Shown: piece by piece, positions 1 through 13,800 of the stretch
Numbering within the stretch: the stretch's first letter is position 1
Layout: each line of letters opens with the position of its first letter
Assembly (NCBI GenBank): GCA_933207985.1
Contig: OW240917.1
Location: 98,654,430 to 98,718,429 of the forward strand
Length of the DNA: 64,000 bases
Origin: Pelobates cultripes
Taxonomy: Eukaryota > Chordata > Amphibia > Anura > Pelobatidae
Direction of reading: 5' to 3'
Notes under the pieces: generated by a model
What the model was told of the DNA's origin: nothing
Databases searched by the model: none
Seen by the model: the letters and a program-made list of their open reading frames with translations, nothing else
Made by a program: the position numbers and the translations under genes

Positions 1-1739
1 CAGGTTTTGCAGTAACATGCACAGCCGGATTATTTTGCCCTATTTGGGACGGGGCCATTCAGACTTCAGTTAATAACCCCATCAGTATTATATTTTAAGC
101 GTCCAGATGGCTGCACATGCAGAAAAAGGCAATTTTATAAAAACCTACAAAAACGAAAGCTTGATTGATACCTTCTCTTGTTGATGTATAATTTAAGCAT
201 GGGGGAGTGCTATAACAGTGATAATGTTCTCAGTGCCGTAATGTTCCAGCAATCTTTTGGAATGTTCAGATGTTCATTTTCTTTTTGCATTTTAGTCATA
301 AATAGCCTTACAGTGTAGCCTGTTGTATCCTGAATTTTTTTTTAGAGGGGATGTATGTGTTTTTCTTTTCACTGAAGGATATAAACGTGTGAAGATATAG
401 TGCAATGCACAGTAATTACTCTCAATGTCTTGCACTCACCAGTGAGCACTGAAACGTGAGCGAGCCATTACTGTGGCTTCCACCCGATGGATGTGTAAAC
501 CACAAACTCCCAAACGAGGGTGTCCAGGGAATTTTAACTACTGCTGAACCACCAGGGAATTTTAACACTCTCTCCTCCCCCCTCTGCTGGACCAAGTGGG
601 AGTTTTAATCCCTGCTGAACCACTGGAAAATTTGTACTCCTACTGGATCACCAGGGAATTTTAACCCCTGCTGGACAACCATGTTATTTCAACCCCCGCC
701 AGACTACAGGGAATCTAGCCCCCTCCCTGCAAGAAAGGTAAGTGGGGGAGCACAAGACGCAGAGCACCCTTATTAACTATACAACACCAGTAAGGTTTTA
801 ACCTAATCCATTTTGTCAAGCTAACGGAGAAATTGAAAATAGTATCAACCCATTGGTAGTCATGTGCGGTACTTACAGGTAGTACCCCTAATCAGTATGA
901 GTCATTGGCATTAACACTGCAGAATGGTCTTTCAATACACCTGCTGCTGTGTGCTGTGTTGGAGCAGCAGTCATCTGTGCTACTGCAACCGGCTGTACTA
1001 CTCCATCGCGGTGCAGACTGCTAATGCACCAAATGATGTTATATCCCTGCCTCCTCCATCAACAACATTTCACATTGCGACAGTAATGGGGCAGTAACAG
1101 CATCAGTGAGAATGGAGGCATGGATTGCTGAAATTCACATACTGCTTATTTCTACAACACCAGGGTAAGAGCAAGGTGGGAATGGAGATAAATGAGATCC
1201 AGAAGAGATGATGTGGGCCAGTCTAACAGGTCATTAAGGATGTTGTAGATGTTTGTTCACACCAGATCTCATGGCCAGTCCCTGCCCTTGATTTGCCCAG
1301 CCAAACACCTTTTAATGTCTGTTTTGGGAATCCATGGTGCCTGCACTCCCAGTCCCAGACATTGACTGTCCTTTGTCTAAAAGATTTAGTTTCTATTGTT
1401 CTAGGGCTTTGTATCCTCACTGAAAGCCATTATGGCCTTATTACATTTTTATAACTATACAATACTTTGTTAGCATTGGATAGGTTTTTGCTGATTGACT
1501 GGATGGATGGCCATTTTTAGGCTTTTTTGTTTGATCTCTATATGTTTGCAAAGAGTGTCAGTTGATTGCAGTTTGACATTTGAGGTTATCAATGTGGTTA
1601 AACTGTGTCAAGTATGGGTGACTGGTGGATCCAGCTCTAACTAAAGACATGTATTAAGGCCATATATAGAAATGATAAGTATATTTTGTTATTAACTCAA
1701 TTGTTTTTTTTTTGTTTTGTTTCTTTTCATTCCTGTTAG
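1..1739 (+). other. sh3rf1: sh3rf1 intron, 3' part
   Basis: This is the downstream part of the intron that ends at the acceptor of the first exon in the window. The acceptor AG lies at 1738-1739 behind a T-rich tract. Apart from the degenerate tandem repeat at 515-725 I see nothing coding in it. The short frames here have no family resemblance and no usable splice context. Confidence 0.8.
515..725. repeat. Degenerate minisatellite, unit about 40 bases
   Basis: The phrase CCAGGGAATTTTAAC recurs with variants, each time followed by a CTGCTGGACCACC-like stretch. About five degraded units can be counted. The copies differ enough to suggest an old array. It lies inside an intron and no function is visible. 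Confidence 0.7.
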
Positions 1740-1850
1740 GTCCATATCAGTACTACAGGGCTCATTGTGACCCCACCCCCTAGCAGCCCTGTTATAAGTG
1801 GGCCTGCATTTACATTCCCACCGGAAGTCACCTACCAAGCTGCTCTGGGA
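1740..1850 (+). CDS. sh3rf1: sh3rf1 exon, linker between SH3-2 and SH3-3
   Basis: Thirty-seven whole codons run from a Val-His-Ile-Ser start to a Tyr-Gln-Ala-Ala-Leu-Gly end. The acceptor is TGTTAG at 1734-1739 and the donor GTAAGT begins at 1851. Phase 0 on both sides makes it a symmetric exon. The [10 protein letters not shown] stretch is characteristic of SH3RF1 just before SH3 domain 3. No domain is encoded; the segment is proline-rich and probably disordered. Confidence 0.92.
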
Positions 1851-4800
1851 GTAAGTAGCAGGCCTGTCATCTCTCTGATACAATTTGTATCACTTTTCTG
1901 TCCTTGGAATAGTTAGCAGGCCTAGCTCATCATACTTTGTATCTGTCCTTACACTAAGCAGGGGAGTTTGTTATACGTAGCCTTAGCTATAGGTAAAAGG
2001 CCTAATCTCTATCATTACATACATTTCTGTTATTTGGTCAGATATTGCTGGTCTAAGCCGTTTCTTCTCCTGGTGTATCTGCCTGGCACGACATCTCTAT
2101 GCTGTGAATATTCCTTGCTGGTTTTAACATCAGTCTAAGCTTGGGATAGAATAACATTGACCCCTGTTTGCTGTTCCCAGTATTCTAAACCCTGCACTCT
2201 AATCATTTCTGACTAGCGAGGCCATTCTCCAACACTGCCAATCAAAAAAATAAATGCATGGGAGGAAAGTAGCCATGCCTTTTGGTTAAATAAACAATTT
2301 ATGATGCCTCTCCGCCTCTTGATTTCCCAAATTGCTTCAGTATTTATGTTATTATTTTTTCCTCCAGTATTTAGGTTATTAGTTTTTGTGCATATATTAT
2401 GTTTTTGACTTTTTAATATATATATAGTGTCTGGCACTTTAAATAGCAAATGCATGTGCTGTTAAAGACTGATAGTTGTGTAATTCAGGGGGAAATGGAT
2501 GACATTTAAAAGCAGATAGAAAGTAGAGTAGTGACCTCAATTTATACTCAATAACATTACACATTCTCCAAGATTTCCCTGGTTACTTGGGGAATTAGCA
2601 CTCTTTTTACCAGTGTTTATTTTGTTGACTAACAATTTTAGTCAAATTTTAGTCGACTAAAATTAGACTAAAACTAAAACAATTCAGATGACTAAAATAA
2701 GCCTAAAACTAAAATGGCTTTTTAGTCAAAAGACTATGACTAAAACTAAATTGAAATTTGCTGCCAAAATTAACACTGTACAGAGGGACTGGGGAAAGGG
2801 CAAAAGAAACAGAGCAGGGCTTGGAAGAGATACACCTAGAGGGGCTGAGAGGAAACAAAGAGACACAGAGGGGCTGGGAGGAAACAAAGAGACACAGAGG
2901 GCCTGGGGAAATGGCAAAAGGGACAGATAGAGGCTTTAACTAAACCCATTAGTGGAGATATTTAGTTGACTAAAAAAAATTCAGACGATTTAAATAGGAC
3001 TAGAACTAGTCAGGCCTGAGAAAGGTGAATTGCAGCTGCAATGCCACCTAAGTGGGTAGAATAAAGACACCCTATTACGCCCCTTGAGTGCCTAGTCTAA
3101 AATGTATGTAATGTGTTAGAGGTGTCATTCTGAACATGTACCTGTTGGGTATTGTAGCAGTGTGTGTCATTTCATTTTTGTGTATTGACTGCACTTGCAG
3201 TCACAACATTGGCATGTGCACAGCCTGTAGCAGAAACTATCAGGTGTCCATCCTATTTTGGTTTATTTTTTTGAGGGATTAGTAAAGAAATCCTGCTGTA
3301 TTATTTCTTATTCCTTATGGCCTGACTAATAAAAGAAACCATCAGTGACTCATAAGCAGATAATTTACAGGGGGAGTTCAATGCAGCTAAGAGACAAAAT
3401 GAAATTAATATGCAGAGAGCCTGAATGCAATTATTGTATTACATAGACTAAAACTATCAAAGCCAGCTACAAAGGGGTCATAAAAAGATCACAGGGCTAA
3501 GCAGTTTTAAGCTACAAAGCCAGCATGAAATTGCAAAATGAAATGTAAAGTTAATCTGAAAAATACTATTTAGTGTATTGACTAAATGTATGATTTTACT
3601 TATTACTGTATTTTTTAGTTTTTTGAAGCTGCAGCTAAAATGTGCTGTTCTATTCTGTTCCTTTTCCCAAATCTGTATAATCTCTATCATATAATATTAG
3701 AAATTATGACCTATAGTAGTGACAATTCATATGGCAATAAAGATGCTGGTGAAGTAGATTTCCCATGATGCTCAGCCTACCATTAGGAGCGATGTTTAGC
3801 GTGGGCGGCACTGCAGATGTTAGTTTACTACATTTGCCTTTGGTTCCTGGAGCATCATGGAAATCATCTGCATTACAAAGTTAAGCTGCCAGATCAGTGC
3901 ATAAATCAGGCGTGCTTGTTAAGAATTTCAGTTTTCATTGCGACATAGGGAAACAAATGAACACTGCAGCCAACACTTACCGACTACAGCCCTGATTAAT
4001 ATGTTTTATAAGTATCTTTGATTAAAGTGGCGATCCGTTAGTCTTAAATCAATGGTTGACAATCACTGGACATGAAAACTGATCTCCAACCTCACTGTGG
4101 AGAAGTACTGTTATAGGGGGACTCTGAAGAAGCCACGCACAGAGAGTTTGGACATAGGTCAGTTCATGAAGCAAAGGTCTTTATTCTCACTGATCGGGTC
4201 TCAGGTGAACTCATGTTTAAAATGTCTGAGCACAGAGCACATGGAGTACAGGCTTTTTTATAGCTATTCATCCCCCATCTGTACTCTTACACCAATCAAC
4301 AAACAGTATTTACAGCATTACCTTATATGGATAGGCAGTATGGCACTAGGAGAATGGAATGTGGTTTTTCAAATCCAGCACATTGATGACAGTATCTTAG
4401 CTACATGTAACTAACTTACAGATACCTGTACTTGTCTATGCCACATGGAGATTTTAGGTCTATTAAATTTTTTCCATAACTGAAATCCCATCACATTCCC
4501 CCCTTTGATGCTTCTGTTACTGAGTACTCCAGATGCATCACTTTGCCAATACCACTCAGGTAATTACAAAACAGGAGAGACCATGTGAGCATTCTAGCTG
4601 AATCTTATGGATTCGCAGAACTCATTGACCTGATTACAAATTATTTCTCTTTGGGCTAGAGGTTCATATCTCCAGATGGCCATTACGTGAGATTCTGTCT
4701 TCCTTTCTATAGTGCTCTCAATAACATTACGCATGGACCGAATTTTTAATGGAATCAAGCAGGGTAGTAAGAGTCATAAGATAATAAATACCATATCCCC

Positions 4801-7800
4801 TCTGTGGGCAGTCACTTTTACAATGTCCTTCCTCTATGCAATACGCACATTGATTTCTGCCTAATGGTAGCCTGTTAATCCTATTCTCACCTTCCCTTTC
4901 TATCTCTCCTCCTTGTCTACCCACACCTGGAATAGCTACTGCTAGCATATCTACTTTCTTTTTCATCCTGCGTTCCTCCTAATGCTTCGTTTCAGCTTCC
5001 CTATTCACCCTGTTTGTGACTTCCATTAGCTGTGTTATGGACATCCCTGCAAATCCTTCTAACATTTGCAATTTCCTTGTAATGTCACTCTGAGCCTAGC
5101 TGCCAAATGCCGAATTAATCATACAAGAATTTTCAGGAGCTTCAGGATTAAAAGGGGGCGTATAAAGTCTGTTTGATTCAAGCAGTCTCTCATAAAAGGC
5201 ACTGGGAGATTAATCTGTTTTTTTGTAATACTTTAGCTGTTTTTGACATATTTATAGCCTTTTTCCCACCTGCTTTCATGCCCGTAATAATAGCTTGTTG
5301 TTAGGCTTTTAAATGAACCATATCAGCACCATTTATGTTCCAATTAGGATCTGTATTGGGGAAATGGGCAGCAGCCCAAGCAGCCGGGTTCGCTTGGTTC
5401 TGGGTACGGGCAGTTTCCTCAAGAGCTTTAACTGCTGACATTCGGCCCAAGTAGGGTTATGGGTTTGTATGATCGATGTGACCAAATCAGTCATAGCTTG
5501 TGTTTTTTTCCGTGTATGAGAGGTTATGGGTCTTCCAAATAAACAGATTGAACGTATACAAATACAGGGTCTCCAACTGGCAACTGGCCATTGCCAACAA
5601 TGTGTGTTGGGCCAGGAGTAAGTAGGAGTAAGTAGGAGGGGCATCTGTAAATGCTGGGTTGAAGAGTGCCAGTAGTCATACGTGTTAAAATGGGACTGCG
5701 GACATTTATAGATAGATGTGTTTTAACGGGTTCCGGTTGGGGATATGTCGGGTAGAAGAAAGTAAGTTAATCATGTCGGTTGGTAATTTAGTTAATGGAA
5801 TATATCGGACAGGGCTGGGAGGAGCCTGTCCAGTAACTAAACGGCATCAATTCAGGATACAAAGAACTAGTGCGGGTAGGTACAGAAATAGGAGGGCTTA
5901 AAGCAAGAGAACTGGCATCTAAAATAGGTGTGTGGGTAGGCGGAAGCAATGGAGCAGGGGGGGTGGAAACACCAGCTGCACCGGATCTAGCTAGGGGGAA
6001 GCAAGGGGGCTGGTAATGGGAGATCAGATTTAGGCGGGGTGTCCAAACTAGGTGGAGTTGAGGCCTTAGTGGACAAACGGGTTCTGGCAAACATGACGCG
6101 GCATTGTTCCTCGTGTCACAACTTGATCCATTTAGGCTGTTTTTCAACAATCTGTTTTCAACTATCTACATACAGAAGCTGATCATACAGCCCCGGCATA
6201 CTAGTTATAACATTGTAAACCTGCTGTATTAAATCTGGATCAAGGCTAACACAAGAGGGCCACTGGTTACCAGAACAGGCCATTCTCTGTTACACAGATT
6301 ATTCAAACTTTTTGGGGACAGCGTTACACCATAATCACAAACAGCATATCCCTTAGCAAGGTTTTTTAGCATGCAAGACAAAGGATCAACCGTCTTTGAA
6401 TCAGACGCACCCATGATTTCAACAGAGTCTGATTCAAAGCAGTACAAATATACAAACACAGTTACATTCGACACACAAAGCTCCTTATCAATAACACCAC
6501 GTGGCGCGATTACCAGGCCAGAACGCACACACACACGATCCGCACACGTTTCACAATATTAATGATGTCTCACACATACAGAACAAAGTAAAAAAACACC
6601 AAAAGCTATACAATTATCTATACAGTTAATCAACGTCTAAACCACCCAATCGCCCAATATTACTACAACCCTGTATCAATAGTCAGTGGTTATAGTGTCA
6701 GTGGTTATGAAGTCAGTTGTTATGGTGTTAGTGGTTGGTGGTTATGGTGTCGGTGGTTATGGTATCAGTGGTTATGGTTACACCAATCAACAAACAGTAT
6801 TTACAGCATTACCTTATATGGATAGGCAGTATGGCACTAGGAGAATGGAATGTGGTTTTTCAAATCCAGCAAATGCTCAGTACATTGATGACAGTATCTT
6901 AGCTACATGTAACTAACTAACAGATACCTGTACTTTTATATGACACATGGAGATTTTAGGCCTACTACGTTTTGGGCCTAGCTGAAATCCCATCACAGTA
7001 CCTTGCCAGTAAGCTACCTGGAGTCAGGTAAAGAACCCTGTTGATTCTCTACATTGTCATACCACCGAGATGCTAAATGATTATATACAGTTTTTTTATG
7101 AAGTGTCCCGTGTTTTACAGAACATGCATATCTCCATGTTCTGCTGTCCCACGTTGCCTGTTTGTTGTACTTTATTTGGGGTTACAGTCACTGGAATTAC
7201 AGTTAGAACGTTGTTTCATTATCCATATGTGAATTTCTATATCTTTAAGTTTAGTGCTGCTTTAAGTTAGCAGAAACACAGGCATTCTGTGTATCGCATA
7301 ATATTTGGCAAAATGTTTTTATCACATCCCATAGCACATCCCATAAAGGTCAAGTAGTGATCTAGAACAGTTTATGCTGAAGGTCCATGATTGATCACTT
7401 CTACTATATGTATTGATGATTTTTCCAAACAATGTATTAGTATTGCTACCTTAGTAATACATCCTCGTTTTTTTTTTTTTAATTCTTCTAAATGAATGAA
7501 CTGCCATTCATACATGCACTGCACATGCGACAACTGCTTCATTTATTAGAATAGAGAAAATATTTTGGGGGAGTTTATAGGAATTATATAGCTGACCACG
7601 CTTTATGCAGGGCCACGAACATATTAAATTTGATAAGGAATTATTGAGAGAATGTGCTTGTGGCAAAAGTGTTTCTTATTGTAAGATAATGGGATATCTT
7701 CATATTGTATATATTGATATTTTGTAAACATATAGCTCTCCACCATGTCCCATGTTCCTACCTGCAGGGTTATTGGGATATAAGCTGGTCACTTTGAATT

Positions 7801-10800
7801 AGTACAGTTTGAGGTTAACCCATACTAACTCAATGTATGTCACTTTGAATGCAATATAGTATATATATATATATATTCATTGAAAGTAATGGTTTCAGGA
7901 TAGACATAGAGGGCTGTTTATATTGGGCAAATGTGGGCTTAATTTCCAAAAGTGGAGCAGTCACCATAGAAACCAATGGTATATTTCTGCTAATTACTTC
8001 CCCTCTGGAACATCGCAATTAAAAATATTTGTTCTAAATAACTCATTGTATGTGATGATTGTTCTCAAGAGATGCCGGTATCTGCCTTGTATTTGGGTTT
8101 GATGTTGGCCGCTAATAGGAAAAGAAATGTTATTCATACCTTTTGTAAATTGATGAACAACATTAAATAGGCAAAAATGGGACCATTTGTCAATTCTAAC
8201 AGAAAAAAGAGTTGCAAATAGGATCTCTTTGTTAAAGAACCACTTTGATATGAGCGCCAGATCTGTCTTCAGGGAATGAATGAAGAAACACCACCAACCT
8301 TCCAGGGCTTCTTCAATTTTGGCTGAAGAACCATTGCAAATGTTCCCAACAAAATATACATGAGGGAGTGTAAAAAGACTGCTGTATTTGGTTGAAAAAA
8401 ATCACTATTTTTTTTTTTTTACTATTACTGAAGCCAGATGGATGTCTCTATCACTGTGACTTAATTAGGCAGATAATAAATCCTTTCCTATCTTTACCAA
8501 ATGAAGAGTTTATATGAAAGTATTAGATACGCATGCTGTCATGAATGTGTGGTGCCTCTTCCTTTCTGCAATGCTAATTGCTAAATAAAATCTTTCTGTT
8601 AAAATAGAAATTGTCAAATTTCCACTAAAAGACAGGAGGGAAAGCAAGCAGATACAAGCATCTTACCATGTCATGCATTATAAGAACATAGCCGTATATA
8701 CTGTGTGTATAACGTTTTCTGTGACATTATGTTTATCTAGAATCCTGTTATATACCTGATTTCCATTTTTAGAATGTCTTTTTTTGTTGTTGTTGCTTTA
8801 AATCTGTAGAGTACTAGAGACAGCCTTTGGTCTTTTTTGTTTTCTCTCGAGTTTCAGTGTAAAAACAGTGTCTGATGTTTTATGGATTACAAGCTTACAA
8901 TGTCATCCCGCGTTTTCAAAGGGAAGCGAATGTGCTTGCCCTTGGTGCAGTCAAAGACTGATTGTGGTAACGCTTTACACAAAGTAGCAACAATACAAGA
9001 GAGCCGAACTGAACATCAATAGGTTTTATGTAATAGCCTCAGGTGTGGTACAGCATTGTTTGGTGTTTCAGATTACACGATGAGGCGTGATTTACTGTTT
9101 ACTTGTTCGGATCAGTTTGGGCTAACTGTTGCGTACTAGGTACTTGTAAGCAGTGTTTTCCATGATGATGTGAAATGTGGTTTCAAAAAACATTTGTGTT
9201 ACCAGGTTACCACTTTATCAATGGATTGTGAATGTGGGCTTAACTTGACATGCACAAAACAGACCGTTTCCTACTTTCATTGATATTTCTTCATTGCATT
9301 CTCATGGGTAATAAATGTATGCATTGGCCCTACCATGTTTGGAATGTCTGTACTACATGAGTTTTAAATTTTTTTGAATATTTAAAGCTAAAATTGGTGA
9401 AGCAAGCTAAAAGCACACTCCCTATTGCTGTGGTACATGGAATTACCTTTGTAAATAATGGGTAATAGTAGGGATAAATCGTGCAATAATTTCTGCTAGC
9501 CTGGCTAGCCTTACTTTCTTGTACGGCTGTGCAAGCCTTTCCTTTAATTGTAATGATGTAAGGTTCATAATGAGGCAGCAGCTTTTTATCACAGATATAA
9601 GCAATACCCCTTGTCTTTTTTTTTTTTTTGCAGGATCTGAACCCCCCTCTTCTTCCACCTCCACCCTTGGCTGCTGCTGTTATTAACCCTGCACCATCTG
9701 GTGCAACATCTTCTACTGCCGGCCAGAGAACGGCTAGTGGTCCTGTGGAGCAAGTTACCCACTTGAGGCCAACAAGTCGTCCAAGTGTGTAAGTATTATT
9801 CATTCGTATGTACATAGAACCTGTCTGATACAGGTAGCTGCTTGCATCCTTTGGGGAATTACTTTGCCAATGTTAGTGAATTACCTTTTTGATAACAGAG
9901 TCCTCCTACCAAAACTTAAAAATAAAAATATGCATATATACATAATAATATGAAATGTATGCATTTTCTCTGTGGCAGCAGGTGGCAGAGTTTTAGAGGC
10001 CTTAGATTCCAGTTTTTGTGTAGTATCAGTTGATAACAGCATGATTAAAATGGAGATACTGCACCTATAGACTACTCGCTCCCTAACCACTACAATAAGC
10101 TGTTTACATTAACCTTGTATGGGGTTGCACAGGTAGACTTCCTGTAGAGAGTTACACAAAGTGGCTTATTTCTGTACCCCCACTGGCATTTGGTAGCAAA
10201 CACTGAAGATAGACTATTAAATTGGTACCCAGTCTTCATGCTGTCCCACATACCTAGAAGTCCCAATACCCATTGGCAGCTTAATTTCAATAATCCACAA
10301 TAAGGAGAGATCCCAGCACATGTTATGACTGAAGAATGTATTATTAGTTACCCAGACATCATTGTGTCCTATGTGTGCATGAGTAAGATGTAAAAGAGCT
10401 GAGATTTTTATGTTGTGGCATTCAGACACCAAAAAAAACACTTTGACACATGGAATGGATTGAAAGCACTGTGCAAAATAAATCAGTGTCAGCCCTTTAT
10501 ATTATTTCTTTGAAAGCAAATGAAAGGTACCTGGTTTTTGGCTGGCTGATATTGAAACTCGGCTGTCTAGCTGAACAGATGAAATAAATTGTTTGAATAG
10601 GCTATAAGAGAGTCCGTGAACAATCAGCGCCACATGTCCACTTCCAAATTCATAATGTGTCCTCTATGTATGTGAGATACATCACCAAGGTCAACGTGCC
10701 TTCGAAAAATTATCTCTCAAAGTCGTGTTTTGATTTCTCACGTTGGAAGGGTGATAATGGAACGATATTCACTCTGTGATGCAAGGCTCTGCATGCTTGT

Positions 10801-13800
10801 CAGGCCTTCAATCAGGTATTTTAGAGATATTAACTTTCTTCCGATTTTTCATGTGTTATAGAACAAGCTAATCTGCAATTCATTGAAGCCATATCCGTTT
10901 ACAGACTACGACTTGCCACATGTTTGGCTGTTGCTCCAACTGCTGGCTACTTCTCCTTTTATTTCTCTGGTCCAGATGTGCAGTTGGAATTAAATGTTTC
11001 CCAATTACATGCACTGCTAGTGATTGATCAGCCAAGCAAATAGTGTTATGAAATGTGGGTTGATGTTGTTATACCTATATAAGATATGTCCGGAAAGCAG
11101 ATTATCTTGATTGGGTGAGCATTCACAATCCATGTGGTTATCATTATGGATCATGGGCAGACATCAAAGTTTGGATTTGAACGGAAACATTTGGACTTAC
11201 AGTACAAAACCTTTAACAAATGAAAATGTTTTCATTTAAGAAGTGAGACTTATTGTGTCTGGTGTTTTTATTGCCAGACTATATACGGTTAGTGGTGAAA
11301 GACAAAGGTAGGGTTTTTGTAGGCAAAAGTTTCCACGGCTAGCATTTCCAGGTGTCTTTCTGACCTTGCAAAAGTTTTCATATCTCTGTCCCAGCTACAT
11401 GCTATATAATGTATATAATGTCTGCATCCACTGCAGACCGTCATTAATATGCATAATAATAGCCGGAGAAATGATCTGTTCATTGTTCTAAATTGTTAAG
11501 GATTCTCGCTAATTAATAATATGGGGTTATTCAGGACAAAAAAAATCTGTTGATAGGATTAGACACACAATATTTAGCATGCTAATAATAATCAGCCACA
11601 GATTATTGTCTGCAAGCCTGGGGGAATTTTGAAGAAGTAGGAACGGGAAGAGATTTACTTTTAGAGGTATTACAAGCACACAGGGTTATTCACAAAAGTC
11701 TGAATTGTTAATGGAATTGCTCAATTAATGCACAGTGGAATTGCTCAATTAATAGCCACACTTGTCCAAAACTAGTTACCATTTCATTACGAAATGCAAA
11801 TCTATGTATTTCAATTCAGCTAATATCTTTAAATTTGCATATTTAATATTTTCCATGAAAGTGTAAGAACGTCAGCAGTTTCTCACAATAGGTTTTGACA
11901 TTTTGATGTATTGAACCAAAACCCTGTGTCAGGAGGAACCAGTGGCCCATCACGCATAATTAAGTCAAACACGTAACAAAAAAACAAACCGTAACAACGT
12001 ATTACCGGGCCTTAGAATGGCCGGATTTAACGTAATAGGAAAACCAGTCACGATCCAAGAACAGGAATACAGAAAAGAACAAATACGTTAAGAACAAAGC
12101 CAAAGTGTCAGGGCTACCAGAAATACGGGAAGTCAAACCAAGCCAAGATCAGTAACCAATAAACAGTATCAGGAACGTGCTCTCGGATAACCAACAGGAT
12201 GGAAATCACAACAGGGCATTGAACAACTGCAGGTTTTGCTTTAAATTACCCAGTAAACCCTGCCATTTGCTAATTTGAATTACATGACCACAGAACGTGC
12301 GTGCACGCCAAAAATGCCACGCTGCATGCACATTCACGTCACTAGTGACGTCATTGTGGGTGATGCTCTCATTTTGCGCTACCTTGCAGCGGCCGGCGTC
12401 CTTACTAATGCTGGACCCGGCCGCTGTATTAGAAGCTGCACAAAGGGAGAGGCGCTAGAGAGGTAAGATGAGTAACCTCTCCCTCCTTTAGTGTGACCGC
12501 ACCGATCAGATGACACCCTGATCTTGAAAGTCTTACATGAGGAATTGCGTTTGTAAACATTTGTATATTTTATATATTTTATGCTATGTGACCATTCTCA
12601 GCAAATCTCTTTCTCTCTATATTTGGTTGTTTTATTTTTGTACCTGCAATCCATCCAGGGAATACAGCGATTTGTCATATGTCTTGACAGGTATGTTGCT
12701 ATCTATCCTTATTTCCCGCGTAAGGAAGATGAACTGGAACTACGGAAGGGCGAGATGTTTTTGGTGTTTGAAAGATGTCAAGATGGCTGGTTTAAAGGAA
12801 CGTCCATGTACACAAGCAAGATTGGAGTGTTCCCTGGAAACTATGTGGCACCAGTCACCAGGTGAGTCATGGTCCCCATGACTGGGACATTTATCATCAC
12901 ATTTTTACTTTCTAGACTTACATGCTGTAGTTCTATTTGGTTCATGTGCCAGACTGTGTACAATAAAACATCCATGTACCTTTGTTTGAAATTCTTATCT
13001 TTGATCAACAGTATGTAGTCTTCACTTTTAACTGTTGTACAATGTCAGGTTCTCCTATTTTGACTAATATTCAGAGTTATTTCCTAAAAGAATGAGCTGT
13101 CAGGTATTCAGATTAAATGCATAGTAAATTTCAAAATTTAAACTAAAATAGCTGAACTGTAACACAACTGACTTGGAGATTTGTTTTCCTATTTGCCCTA
13201 AAATGTAATATCATGTTAAATTGCCTGCTTTCCTGACAGTTGAATGTTTTGAAATCCCTTACCTACTGAACATATATCAGAAGCTAGTCTGTACACTGAT
13301 TGTCCACAAACATTGTCATTTGTTACCGGACAATCACCTGTTGTAAGTATTCTAGAACAGTGAAATTTGAAATTAAATAAACCCACCGTGCATGCTGTAC
13401 CTGATCTGCATAAGTGAAATACATCACACATTTGTATTTTGCTTGTTAGTATGTTTTCTGGTTAGGGATGTACCACAGCAATACAGCTTATAGTAGAATT
13501 TGTTGGATTTGACAATTGAAGTTGACTGTCTGAAAGAACCAGGAAATAACTGATCCTCAGTATGCTAGGGTTACCACTGTCCATTGGCTATAATAGGAAA
13601 CCCTCCTCTATAATATAGTGGAGCAGTCAGTGTCCAGTCCCAAGTGTATTCATGTTTTATTGATGAGAGTGGCTTTAATGTCTCAAAAGAAAAGTACGTA
13701 CTTCTGTTTTGTTGATGTCCACATTGTAAAATACTTCGTAAAATATTGAACATGTGTTTGGTGACATTGCTTATTTGAAAATCAAAGTCTCTGATTGCAT

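Larger units (their letters stand above)
4105..7001 (-). mobile_element. Deleted gammaretrovirus-like endogenous provirus
   Basis: A 2.9 kb provirus lies antisense to sh3rf1. GTAC occurs immediately outside both ends (4105-4108 and 6998-7001), a 4-base target duplication as expected for gammaretroviral integration. Read on the minus strand the order is: partial 5' LTR, damaged gag, a jump into the last part of env, a polypurine tract and a complete 3' LTR. Protease, reverse transcriptase, integrase and most of env are absent. gag carries frameshifts and stops, so the copy cannot make a working protein. The gag style (CA Pro-Thr-Trp block, single CCHC knuckle) points to a class I, gammaretrovirus-like source; an epsilonretrovirus-like origin is less likely. 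Confidence 0.88.
1851..9633 (+). other. sh3rf1: sh3rf1 intron
   Basis: This 7.8 kb intron holds a TAGTCGACTAAA-type repeat (2611-3012), a small MITE (3757-3865), the deleted provirus (4109-6997) and a TA microsatellite near 7860. From about 7100 to 9600 I see AT-rich sequence with poly-T runs and no coding resemblance. The acceptor at its end, 9632-9633, follows a long T tract. Confidence 0.85.

Noticed and set aside
9330..9815. A 161-codon minus-strand frame across an sh3rf1 exon
   Set aside because: It is the antisense of a proline-rich exon and its poly-T acceptor tract, with no recognisable protein similarity.
12537..12881. A 114-codon frame overlapping the SH3-3 exon in another frame
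   Set aside because: The SH3 frame has clear homology and proper splice sites; this frame reads through intron on both sides.
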